A stretch of 52,944 bases of DNA from Minisyncoccota bacterium (GTDB lineage: Bacteria > Patescibacteriota > Minisyncoccia > Phycocordibacterales > UBA918), in NCBI GenBank assembly GCA_937975855.1, contig CALJTT010000005.1:1-52944 (forward strand). Reading direction: 5' to 3'. A program made the position numbers and the translations under genes. Below, one piece after another: positions 38,158 to 45,243 of this stretch. The notes under the pieces are model-generated. The model ran no database searches. It was not told where the DNA came from and was given only the letters and a program-made list of their open reading frames with translations. Positions within the stretch are counted from its first letter, which is position 1. Every line of letters begins with the position of its first letter.

Positions 38158-39240
38158 TTAATTTCCTTCTTGCAAGATGGCTAGTAGGAATGGTGTGAGA
38201 GTCTCTTCGAACACTTGTGATCGGATTGCCAGATTGCCTCCCAGGTGCCCATCAAGTGAAAATCCAGTTTCTTCCTCGATTGTCATCTCAACGTGCGACA
38301 GAGTTATGGCTCGCAGGCTGCCTGGTCCGTCTGTGGCGTCGTCACCGCGGGTTACGATCATTCCGATAACGTTCCCATCAGCGTCAAGCACTGGCCCTCC
38401 AGAGGCGCCCTCAGCACCCACAACACTGCCTCGGATTGAGAACACATCAGCTCGGTTTGATCCAAATGTATATAGTTCAGAAATACTAGTGTCTGCCCGC
38501 CTCGGGATCAGATCGGTGGCCGCTCCTCCTCGCAACAAGTCACCGGCTGGGTAGCCCGCAGCAACAACGTCAGAATTTCTGTCATTAGTTGAAAGGAATT
38601 CGGTAGAGTAAGGCAGGGCAGGGAAGGCAGCTGGAAGTGGCAGTCCACTGATTGTCCCGTCTACATACAGCAAAGCATAGTCACGCTCTCCGGTGCCAGT
38701 TGGAACAGCGTCGTTTAGTACAGAGGCGTTTTCCTGCACCCAGGCTGGAGGAATGTATAGCAGGGCAGCAGTGTACATCGCGCTGGCTGGGTTGCCAGAA
38801 CGGATGACGCATTCCGCCTCGCCATAGTCGTCGGTTGCCGCCAAGAGCAGGAACTGCGCCACATGTGCGTTGGTCATGATGACTCCGTCTGGGTCGATAA
38901 AGAAACCAGTTCCGGTGGTGGTGCGAATCTGTGTCTCAGTCCGGAACGTACAAAAAATATTCACCGTTGCATCCAGAGGGTCGCTGGTGGTCGGGTCGCT
39001 CAAACCAACCGCGTTCCCAACCGCAGCTTGTTGGTAAGCGGCGCTTTTTAAAAGAATATCAGGAATAGAAGATAGACGACTCGGAAGTTCGTTCATGAAC
39101 GACCCCTGATTCGATTCTTCCACCATCGCTGATGGCGCGCTGTCGTCGCTAAATAAGTTTGTAATACCACCGGCGAGGGAGTTGGTTAAGGCAACGTAGC
39201 CAGTAAGTATCCCAATAAAAAGATCAGAAATAAATGACAT
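38158..39240 (-). CDS. Trypsin-like serine protease, membrane anchored
   Basis: The 360-residue protein has an N-terminal hydrophobic segment (about 4-27). An S1/HtrA-like catalytic domain spans about 95-320: GTGFFIDPDGVIMTNAHVAQ (catalytic His), ERDYALLYVDG (Asp) and VVGAEGASGGPVLDADGNVI (Ser). No PDZ domain follows. It probably degrades or processes proteins outside the membrane. TATACT ends 7 nt before the ATG, so the mRNA is predicted to be leaderless. It converges on mscS and shares its terminator. Confidence 0.9.
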   Translation of the reverse strand: MSFISDLFIGILTGYVALTNSLAGGITNLFSDDSAPSAMVEESNQGSFMNELPSRLSSIPDILLKSAAYQQAAVGNAVGLSDPTTSDPLDATVNIFCTFRTETQIRTTTGTGFFIDPDGVIMTNAHVAQFLLLAATDDYGEAECVIRSGNPASAMYTAALLYIPPAWVQENASVLNDAVPTGTGERDYALLYVDGTISGLPLPAAFPALPYSTEFLSTNDRNSDVVAAGYPAGDLLRGGAATDLIPRRADTSISELYTFGSNRADVFSIRGSVVGAEGASGGPVLDADGNVIGMIVTRGDDATDGPGSLRAITLSHVEMTIEEETGFSLDGHLGGNLAIRSQVFEETLTPFLLAILQEGN

Positions 39241-39266
39241 ATGTGAAAGTATAACATCGAGAACTC

Positions 39267-39295
39267 TTGTTTATTTACCACAATTTGTTTATACT
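39267..39295 (+). promoter_or_regulatory. Promoter of tRNA-Gly(TCC)
   Basis: TTGTTT and TATACT with a 17-nt spacer, 20 nt before the tRNA 5' end. Confidence 0.65.
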
Positions 39296-39315
39296 CTCGA
39301 TCACATATTCTAATC

Positions 39316-39386
39316 GCGGGATTAGTTAAATGGTATAACATCTGCCTTCCAAGCAGAGGTCAGGAGTTCGATTCCCCTATCCCGCA
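39316..39386 (+). tRNA. tRNA-Gly(TCC)
   Basis: A 71-nt cloverleaf: GCGGGAT/ATCCCGC acceptor with discriminator A, anticodon loop CTTCCAA (TCC), and T loop TTCGATT. Its 3' part is the insertion site of the element to the right and is intact after integration. Confidence 0.95.
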
Positions 39387-40841
39387 CATCATCGAAAAAC
39401 TAGCATCAGAAGGGGTGTTTGCTAGTAAGTCATACGGACTTTTAACCTTAGTTTCCAATACTTTTCTATCTTTCAGCGAACCGTTCGATAGTACTTCGTA
39501 GGCTATTTCTCGCTTCCGCTTTGGCGATGCCTTCACATACCTAGATTTGGCCCTATTGCTGAACAAAAACAGGTTTTTCGTCCGTTCGAGAGTGACGTAC
39601 GGGTCTTGGTGGTTCTGCTTCATTTGTTGCAAATTTTGCTCGAGTGACAACTTTGCCAGTTTAATTTCTTTTTGCTTTTCGTCGTAGATTGTCTGGTCGA
39701 TATTGCTAGCCAGAAAGGCATCAAGTAGTCGACCTTCCTTTTCTTTGATGGCAGTGATTTCAGTTTCAAGGTTTGCTAAGACCTCAGTATTGAACGTGTC
39801 TTCATGCTCAACCTTTTCTTTGGCTGCTTGGTACATGAGTTCAATTAACTCTTCGTCAAACTTGATATCGTCAAATATCTGCACAAACTGCTCTTCCAGT
39901 TTCTCTTGTCTTAAGAATAATTTCTTCTGGTCGCAGATACCTTTCCCATTAGTGCAGTGATAATACGTGTAGCCTTTTTGTACCTCTGCGGTAACGGCAC
40001 ACCCACAGACACCGCAGGTAAATAGTCCAGTTAGCGGGAAGAGGTGTTTTTGTTTGCGAGGTTTCGCACCACCCGTCATTACCTCTTGGCAAGTTTCAAA
40101 CTTGTCTTTGGTTGTCATGGTCGGACAGGCTGATTTGTAATAGTTACCACCGTAACGAATTATTCCGTGGTAAATAGGGTTCTGCAAAATGTGACGTACG
40201 GTACCAGGATGTACTTTTTTGCCAGCAGTGGTTCGCAAACCTCTTTGATATAATTCAGCAGCTAATTCCTTAAAACTGTATCTACCAGTTGAATAGAGGT
40301 CGAACATTATCTGCACGTACTTGCTACGCACAGGGTCGAGTATAAGTGTCTTGTCGGCTTTGTTATTTAGATAGCCAAATGGTGCGTAGCAGGGGTAGCC
40401 ACCTTGGTTTAGTTTCTCTCGATTTCCCCGTTTGACATTCTCAGACAGGTCTCGCGAAAATTGGTTTGCCACACCAAGTTCAAACAACATCAGATAGACA
40501 GGTTCACTAGGTAGGTATTCCTTACTGGGAGTCTGGATACTTTTTATGACTGACTGTTGCAACAGGTCAATTACCAAACCACCATCGACTAAGTTTCGAG
40601 CTAGTCTGTCCAGTTTCCACACCAACAACCCGTCAGCTTTACCAGACTGAATACGATTCATCACTTCAGCAAACACTGGCCTGCCAATTGTTTTAGCAGA
40701 GCGGCTTTCATGGTGGACTTCAGATATTTCAAGATTATTTCTAGCTGCATACTCACGCAACTCTCGCTCTTGTGCATCCAGTGATTGAACTTGTCTGTCT
40801 TCAGATTCTTGTGATTTTCGGCAGTATAAGATGTATTTCAT
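39360..40841 (-). CDS. Large serine recombinase
   Basis: The 493-residue protein begins MKYILYCRKSQESEDRQVQS, with the catalytic Ser at residue 10. LLVWKLDRLARN and the resolvase core lie within about 1-150. The recombinase domain (about 165-270) includes YAPFGYLNN and a zinc ribbon follows (about 282-310, FTCGVCGCAV and YYHCTNGKGICDQKK). A coiled coil spans about 330-420. The last codons (CGIGESNS) are the antisense of the tRNA-Gly 3' half, so the natural C-terminus may end earlier or is supplied by the target. It integrates and excises the 39.4-44.2 kb element. Its ATG is preceded by a palindrome. Confidence 0.93.
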   Translation of the reverse strand: MKYILYCRKSQESEDRQVQSLDAQERELREYAARNNLEISEVHHESRSAKTIGRPVFAEVMNRIQSGKADGLLVWKLDRLARNLVDGGLVIDLLQQSVIKSIQTPSKEYLPSEPVYLMLFELGVANQFSRDLSENVKRGNREKLNQGGYPCYAPFGYLNNKADKTLILDPVRSKYVQIMFDLYSTGRYSFKELAAELYQRGLRTTAGKKVHPGTVRHILQNPIYHGIIRYGGNYYKSACPTMTTKDKFETCQEVMTGGAKPRKQKHLFPLTGLFTCGVCGCAVTAEVQKGYTYYHCTNGKGICDQKKLFLRQEKLEEQFVQIFDDIKFDEELIELMYQAAKEKVEHEDTFNTEVLANLETEITAIKEKEGRLLDAFLASNIDQTIYDEKQKEIKLAKLSLEQNLQQMKQNHQDPYVTLERTKNLFLFSNRAKSRYVKASPKRKREIAYEVLSNGSLKDRKVLETKVKSPYDLLANTPSDASFSMMCGIGESNS

Positions 40842-40845
40842 ATGA

Positions 40846-40857
40846 TAACGATCGTTA
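40846..40857. promoter_or_regulatory. Palindrome before the recombinase gene
   Basis: TAACGATCGTTA is a perfect 12-bp palindrome 4 nt upstream of the recombinase ATG, in the 19-bp gap after the rep stop. Possible operator. Confidence 0.4.
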
Positions 40858-40860
40858 GCA

Positions 40861-41688
40861 TTACGTCACAGTATATAAACTTCGTAATTCTTGCAACTGG
40901 TTAGTATCTAGATTGTATGTTGCATGAAATGTTGGGTTCTCAACTACTGGTCTGTCTTCGTTTGGTTTAGTTATGTATGCGTACATAGGTTTATAGTCTG
41001 ATAGATAATCCATAATCTCTCCCGCTATGTGTTCATAGGAAACTATCTCAGGTTTATACAGACCTCTACTAGAGAAGTATTTCTTTCGCCCGATAAGACG
41101 TTTATCCAGCGCGTCTTTAGTCAGATACTTTGTCATGTACAACTCAACGTTTGGGACGTTAGTAATATTCTTCTTTTTGATAAAACCCTGCTCCCACAAT
41201 GCTGCAAATTCACCCGTTAAGTATTCATGACGAGCGTTAATCATTGGTAAGTTAAAGAATGCTGCATGGTAGTGAACTGCACCTCGGTCTTGGAATTCTG
41301 GTACGACAACATATTTCACGACGCACTCTTTCGTGCCAAAAGTGTGATAGTTGAGTCGTTTGATGTAATTGGTGAATAATGGATTAGCTTCCTGGACGGT
41401 TTTAATATTTTCGTGGATGGTATAGGTAATAAATTGAGGTTTAATAACTACATCTTGTTCATCTTTCCACATTCGTGCATTAGCATTCACTAGACGTATC
41501 AGAGCATTTTTTGTACGACTCAATGAACTAGCGGTAATTTCTTGCTCATGTAAGGCACGACGTTTCCGATATGGCGCCTGTTTTCTGCTTGATTCCAAGT
41601 TAAACCCAACAGGCTTGGCAAACTGCTGTGCTTCTACGATGTGGCCAGAAATGATTATTTTGTAATAACTAACTCTTGCTCTGCTCAT
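40861..41688 (-). CDS. HUH-type replication initiator (Rep)
   Basis: I start at 41688 (MSRARVSYYKIIISG); the ORF extends to 41907, but only through the repeat-rich upstream stretch with unlikely composition. RGAVHYHAAFFNLP (H139-Y-H141) is the HUH metal motif. VELYMTKYLTKDAL (Y184, Y188) provides the catalytic tyrosines in a Y-x3-Y arrangement, and an earlier strand (FITYTIHEN) is motif-1-like. Such proteins nick one strand at an origin and start rolling-circle replication in plasmids and ssDNA phages. At 275 residues it lacks a helicase domain. It lies directly upstream of the recombinase, probably in one transcript. Confidence 0.78.
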   Translation of the reverse strand: MSRARVSYYKIIISGHIVEAQQFAKPVGFNLESSRKQAPYRKRRALHEQEITASSLSRTKNALIRLVNANARMWKDEQDVVIKPQFITYTIHENIKTVQEANPLFTNYIKRLNYHTFGTKECVVKYVVVPEFQDRGAVHYHAAFFNLPMINARHEYLTGEFAALWEQGFIKKKNITNVPNVELYMTKYLTKDALDKRLIGRKKYFSSRGLYKPEIVSYEHIAGEIMDYLSDYKPMYAYITKPNEDRPVVENPTFHATYNLDTNQLQELRSLYTVT

Positions 41689-41725
41689 GAATGGTGTCGA
41701 ATTATGTGTATATAAAATCAAGTCA

Positions 41726-41800
41726 CTTTCTGCTCCGCAGAAAGGCCGTCGTGCGGCCTTTCGCCTCACCCCTTTCGGGGGTGAGGGCGAGGCGAAGGCC
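41726..41800. repeat. Nested inverted repeats, candidate replication origin
   Basis: CTTTCTGC/GCAGAAAG (41726-41744), GGCCG/CGGCC (41744-41758), and a long arm in which CTCACCCC/GGGGTGAG (41765-41785) is enclosed by GGCCTTTCGCCTC and GAGGCGAAGGCC. They lie just upstream of rep, where rolling-circle plasmids carry origins. Confidence 0.5.
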
Positions 41801-41960
41801 GACCGCGACCACCACCCACCTCTTTCGGGAAGGAAAATGACGTGTAGAGTTGCGCAAATGACGCCAAGTGAGACTGCGCCCGCTCGACAGACACAGCAAT
41901 ACCGCACCTTCGTTGCAGGTATTGCTGATATCTCTCTACGAGTGCGTGACTAAACTCCAT
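41766..41960 (-). CDS. Possible small helical protein of the element
   Basis: The 64-codon ORF reads MEFSHALVERYQQYLQRRCG and continues AVSVERAQSHLASFAQLYTS, a convincing helical pattern resembling small proteins near recombinases in CPR elements. GGTGG lies 4 nt before the ATG. The last 16 codons run through the repeat region and are unlikely to be structured. A stem-loop (41895-41926) lies inside the frame. Confidence 0.45.
   Translation of the reverse strand: MEFSHALVERYQQYLQRRCGIAVSVERAQSHLASFAQLYTSFSFPKEVGGGRGRPSPRPHPRKG
41895..41926. repeat. 9-bp stem-loop in the origin region
   Basis: AGCAATACC and GGTATTGCT pair perfectly across 14 nt. Could be a nicking hairpin or part of an iteron-like site. 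Confidence 0.4.
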
Positions 41961-41971
41961 GTTGCCACCAT

Positions 41972-41998
41972 ATAAAAAAGGCCGTACAAAGGGTACGG
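41972..41998 (-). terminator. Terminator of the XRE/winged-helix unit
   Basis: CCGTAC/GTACGG stem with an A run on its left that becomes a U tail on the minus strand. Confidence 0.75.
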
Positions 41999-42028
41999 AA
42001 CAGATATGGAATTATTCTGCAATTAAAA

Positions 42029-42868
42029 TTAACCTTTTAAATCAAGGTAATAACCGTATCCTGTTTCACTCTTGATAATGTCTTCATTAAGACGTTCTTT
42101 AACTGGAAGGATGCCAAGACGTTGTTTAATGTTGCGAATAACTACAGTGAGCGATTCTTTATCGGGTTTAGTCACTTTTTCTACACCTGGCTTGAGACAT
42201 CTAATAAGGTCTAGGTATGGCGTACGATAATTATCAGATGTATACAGTTCAGCAATCACCCGAAATTCTTGCGAAGTAACATTAAAACTACTGGTAACGT
42301 TGCCTAAATTAAAATCTCCAGTCTCTAGGTTTAAAGCAAACACATCTTGTGATTTTATTTCTTCTACTGGTTGAGATGTAGCTAGGGCACTGACTAGCTC
42401 TAGATGTAGATTTTTGATTTCACGTACATACGAATCACGCTCACCTTCGAACCAATGCAAATATGACTTTAGTTGCTCGGTACGCTCTCGTTTAGTGAAA
42501 AATTCATGACCATTGAGCCACTTTTTCATTCGAGGATGATCTTTTCCCCAAATAAGAAGTAGCGCTACAGGGTCTTGCTGTTCATCTGGTTCGTGGCTGT
42601 TCCAGTAGTGTTTGATTGGCAGATACACCCGAACATAAGACATTATAAAATAAGCCTGATGAAAATTAGATTGTTCGACTTTGATGTTATCTGTATTCAG
42701 TTGAACTTTGCGATAAAAATCCTTCTCTTCAGCATCAAGAACTGCCTTTAACTGTGGGGTGTCGAGTATGAATTTTATGTACCCGTGGATGTGTTTGTAA
42801 TAATCGGTATCTGACTGACTTTCCTCAATAGCCTGCAGCCGTCTATCCAGAAGATTAACTAATTCCAT
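42029..42868 (-). CDS. Protein with OmpR-type winged-helix C-terminus
   Basis: The 279-residue protein has a helical, charged N-terminal two-thirds with no recognised domain. A C-terminal winged helix follows (about 195-275): FNVTSQEFRVIAELYTSDNY, LTVVIRNIKQRLGIL and IIKSETGYGYYLDLKG. The last is the classic recognition-wing ending of OmpR/PhoB DNA-binding domains. There is no receiver domain. It overlaps the XRE gene stop as TAATG, so the two are translated together. It probably controls copy number or excision of the element. Confidence 0.8.
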   Translation of the reverse strand: MELVNLLDRRLQAIEESQSDTDYYKHIHGYIKFILDTPQLKAVLDAEEKDFYRKVQLNTDNIKVEQSNFHQAYFIMSYVRVYLPIKHYWNSHEPDEQQDPVALLLIWGKDHPRMKKWLNGHEFFTKRERTEQLKSYLHWFEGERDSYVREIKNLHLELVSALATSQPVEEIKSQDVFALNLETGDFNLGNVTSSFNVTSQEFRVIAELYTSDNYRTPYLDLIRCLKPGVEKVTKPDKESLTVVIRNIKQRLGILPVKERLNEDIIKSETGYGYYLDLKG

Positions 42869-43074
42869 TACACCAAATCTTTAATGTCTACCTTAAGAGC
42901 CTTCGCAAATTTTTCCATACTGGTCAAAGTGATGTTTTTCTCACCTCGCTCAATCATCCCCACGTATGTTCGGTGTACGTTGGCCAGTTCACCAAGCCGT
43001 TCTTGAGAAAGATCGCGTTCATCACGCAGACTACGCACTCGTTTACCAAAGTTAGTTAGGATACGTGGTTTCAT
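42868..43074 (-). CDS. XRE-family helix-turn-helix repressor
   Basis: The 68-residue protein is a single Cro/C1-type domain: FGKRVRSLRDERDLSQERLG, ELANVHRTYVGMIERGEKNI and LTSMEKFAKALKVDI. It is first in a two-gene unit with the winged-helix protein. A perfect 9-bp inverted repeat overlaps its own start codon, a likely autorepression site. It may keep the element silent. Confidence 0.92.
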   Translation of the reverse strand: MKPRILTNFGKRVRSLRDERDLSQERLGELANVHRTYVGMIERGEKNITLTSMEKFAKALKVDIKDLV

Positions 43075-43093
43075 TACATACAGGGTATGTAAT
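43073..43093. promoter_or_regulatory. Operator-like palindrome over the XRE start
   Basis: ATTACATAC and GTATGTAAT are perfect inverted repeats around AGG. A second pair, GCTAAC/GTTAGC, brackets 43095-43125 in the divergent promoter region toward the GIY-YIG gene. Confidence 0.6.
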
Positions 43094-43129
43094 TGCTAAC
43101 TTTGATTCTACATACTATAGTTAGCACAT

Positions 43130-43408
43130 ATGTACTGCTATGTTTATATTGTCCAATGCGCTAACGGTGGTTTGTATACAGGTATTACCAAGAATCTACG
43201 TAGGCGAATCAGGCAACACAACGGCATCACAAAAGGTGGTGCGTACTATACCCGCATGCATCGACCAGTTTTCTTTGTACATATCGAAAGATATCCGACT
43301 AGAAAAGCAGCAAGACTGAGGGAATTAGAGATACAGTCTTGGGGTCATGATGAAAAATTACTTTTATTGAAGCAAACAACTAAAGCAGAGGTGCTGGCGG
43401 CAATTTGA
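43130..43408 (+). CDS. GIY-YIG nuclease domain protein
   Basis: The 92-residue protein is a minimal GIY-YIG module of the UvrC-N/UPF0213 kind: YCYVYIVQCANGGLYTGITK contains the modified Y-V-Y and Y-T-G cores. RRIRQHNGITKGGAYYTRMH follows with the catalytic Arg, and RELEIQSWG with the metal-site Glu. TATAGT ends 8 nt before the ATG, giving a predicted leaderless mRNA divergent from the XRE gene. Whether it serves the element or is cargo is unknown. Confidence 0.9.
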   Translation: MYCYVYIVQCANGGLYTGITKNLRRRIRQHNGITKGGAYYTRMHRPVFFVHIERYPTRKAARLRELEIQSWGHDEKLLLLKQTTKAEVLAAI

Positions 43409-43421
43409 ATACCTGATTTAC

Positions 43422-43450
43422 TTTACATGTGTAAAAATATGTGCTATTAT
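43422..43450 (+). promoter_or_regulatory. Promoter of the 43509 gene
   Basis: TTTACA and TATTAT with an exact 17-nt spacer. The leader carries a TTGGG/CCCAA hairpin (43461-43476) and a GAGGTG site 4 nt before the ATG. Confidence 0.7.
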
Positions 43451-43508
43451 ATTGCCAGCCTTGGGTAATATCCCAATGTTCCAACTACAACCAGCCTAGA
43501 GGTGTCCA

Positions 43509-43919
43509 ATGTCTAAAGTTGATTCCCGCAAGTTCACTGTGGTGACCTTCTATCGTCCAGGTTCTTTCTTCTCGGAAGAATCCACGCAAGAGGTCACAAC
43601 GCATGACCCGAAAGAAATTGCCAAACTGGCACCAGAACACTCATTTTGCTTCACCATTCGCGACTACGTGGCCAAAACGACCATTGTCGACGGCGAAGAG
43701 TTTGAAAAAACGGAAGCAGAAGGTGAATCCACCGGCCGCTTTTATATCGGCGGCAGTGTCTATACTGTCGACGAAATGAGGGCGCAATTTGGGGAAGATT
43801 CCGACAAGCGTATCCTTATTTCAAACATGGAAAGCAATGGTTGGCCAGCCGTTATTCAGTGCAAAACTGGAAACTGGCAGCCATTTGGTGAAAAGGACGA
43901 ACTTCTCGAAGCCGCCTAA
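43509..43919 (+). CDS. Orphan protein of the element, 136 residues
   Basis: No recognised family. It has a strong promoter, an SD (GAGGTG) and a terminator of its own. The sequence starts MSKVDSRKFTVVTFYRPGSF, is polar and acidic, and includes FCFTIRDYVAKTTIVDGEEF and GRFYIGGSVYTVDEMRAQFG. It ends with GNWQPFGEKDELLEAA. It looks like one small alpha/beta domain. GC content is higher than in its element neighbours, which suggests separate acquisition. Candidate cargo gene. Confidence 0.7.
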   Translation: MSKVDSRKFTVVTFYRPGSFFSEESTQEVTTHDPKEIAKLAPEHSFCFTIRDYVAKTTIVDGEEFEKTEAEGESTGRFYIGGSVYTVDEMRAQFGEDSDKRILISNMESNGWPAVIQCKTGNWQPFGEKDELLEAA

Positions 43920-43965
43920 CAGCCCATAAGCGTAAGTCCCACGACTTCGTTTGTGGGCTGCTTTT
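43920..43965 (+). terminator. Terminator of the element's orphan gene
   Basis: CAGCCCA/TGGGCTG stem with a structured loop and CTTTTG tail. Confidence 0.78.
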
Positions 43966-44016
43966 GTTAAAATCTGCCCAAAACTGTTCGAACATCGTTG
44001 AACAGCCCGCACCAAT

Positions 44017-44075
44017 GAAAAGCGCCTCCGGGCGTTTTTCGTTTGGGCGGGATAAGCAAAGCATTGCTTTGCGTG
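44017..44075. other. Hairpin-rich right end of the element
   Basis: GAAAAGCGCC/GGGCGTTTTTC (44017-44040) and GCAAAGC/TGCTTTGC (44057-44073) are hairpins; the first has a T run. From 44076 to the candidate attR I see no gene. Confidence 0.45.
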
Positions 44076-44220
44076 GGGAATCGAAAAGAGTGAACATGTT
44101 GCGCGCAGCGAAGCGAGCACGACAGTGAACGGCGGGGTCGCGTAGCACAGTAGTTTGGAGACGAAGTCGAACAAAATACTGATGCGAAGGTGTTCGATTC
44201 CCCTTTGTTATACTGACTAC

Positions 44221-44673
44221 ATGGAAACTATTACCTACCAGAACCTCACAACAACTGACGAGCTAGATATATTACTTGGCAAAGAATCAAGATATAAAGA
44301 TTTTCATTATCTCTATGAAACAGAAACGATTGATTTATTAAAGCGTAACTTCACACTAGTAAATGGTCTGTATCTGTTTGCATTGCACGATGCTGCTTTC
44401 GCTGGTTTCGTGTCCTGTGACACTGACTGGTGGGAACCCAATTGTTTTTTCTTGCGTGAGTTATTTGTCAGCCCAGATTTCCAAGGTCAAAAAATTGGTT
44501 TTACATTGGTACAAAAATGTATTGACCACGCCAAGCTACATAACGCGGAAAAGTTGATCACACAAACTGCTCACGAAAATATTCCAATGCAGACTCTTTG
44601 TGAATCGTTTGGTTTTAAAAAATGGGATAATCCACGTTGGGACGACGGCATTAATTACAAGTTATCTTTATAA
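44221..44673 (+). CDS. GNAT-family N-acetyltransferase
   Basis: The start at 44221 (METITYQNLTTTDEL) follows TATACT by 6 nt; the longer ORF from 44155 is not used. The 150-residue protein has GLYLFALHDAAFAGFVSCDT, then CFFLRELFVSPDFQGQKIGF with the acetyl-CoA loop Q-x-x-K/G-x-G-F, and IPMQTLCESFGFKKWDN. It should transfer an acetyl group to an unknown amine. AT-rich and just outside the integrated element. Confidence 0.9.
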   Translation: METITYQNLTTTDELDILLGKESRYKDFHYLYETETIDLLKRNFTLVNGLYLFALHDAAFAGFVSCDTDWWEPNCFFLRELFVSPDFQGQKIGFTLVQKCIDHAKLHNAEKLITQTAHENIPMQTLCESFGFKKWDNPRWDDGINYKLSL

Positions 44674-44684
44674 ATAATTTACCC

Positions 44685-45194
44685 ATGAAAGATAACTTTG
44701 GAGCGGTCTGTGAAGAGGCGATTAGAATTCTGGTCGAGCACATGCCAACAGCGGACACTCTTATCAAACCAACTTTGCTGCACAGTATTAGAGTAGGTAC
44801 TTATCTATACAACAATAGATACTCCCAAAACATTGTTCTAGGTGGTTACCTCCACGACATAATCGAAGATACAGAAATAGATAACAAACTTATCGAAGAA
44901 AAATTTGGTAAGTCGGTTCTCGATATTGTCCTGGCTAATTCTAAAGATCCAAGCCTGGCTGAGGATACAAATCAAGAGTTGCTGCAAAGATGCCTTGCAT
45001 ACGGGGAGGATGCTTTGGTTGTAAAGACGGCTGATATTTTAGATAATTATAAATACTACAAAATAATCAATAGCCAAAAAGGTCTGGACGACTGTTCAAG
45101 AAATACTGAGTATCTTTTACAAATAGTCCCAGCCGATTTTGAGAGTGAGGTCTTTACAGAACTTAAGGAATTTCACGCTGACGTGAAGGACTAA
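44685..45194 (+). CDS. HD-domain phosphohydrolase
   Basis: The 169-residue protein has LIKPTLLHSIRVGTYLYNNR (first His), LGGYLHDIIEDTEIDNKLIE (HD pair) and DALVVKTADILDNYKYYKII (distal Asp). The metal-site order matches RelA/SpoT-like and other small HD hydrolases. A (p)ppGpp or nucleotide substrate is possible but unproven. It starts 12 bp after the GNAT stop, so the two may be co-transcribed. No synthetase domain is attached. Confidence 0.87.
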   Translation: MKDNFGAVCEEAIRILVEHMPTADTLIKPTLLHSIRVGTYLYNNRYSQNIVLGGYLHDIIEDTEIDNKLIEEKFGKSVLDIVLANSKDPSLAEDTNQELLQRCLAYGEDALVVKTADILDNYKYYKIINSQKGLDDCSRNTEYLLQIVPADFESEVFTELKEFHADVKD

Positions 45195-45243
45195 TTTTAC
45201 AGTCTTCGTGCCGGTGGTGTCTTTGGTCTGGTACAATTTCTGA

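Larger units (their letters stand above)
39366..44204. mobile_element. Integrated element at tRNA-Gly(TCC), about 4.8 kb
   Basis: GTTCGATTCCCCT occurs in the tRNA T arm (39366-39378) and again at 44192-44204, giving 13-bp direct repeats as candidate attL and attR. Between them lie the serine recombinase, HUH Rep, a small ORF, winged-helix and XRE regulators, GIY-YIG and an orphan SD-led gene. No conjugation or capsid genes are seen. It is best described as an integrative plasmid-like element, perhaps mobilised by others. Boundaries are inferred from the repeats alone. Confidence 0.65.
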
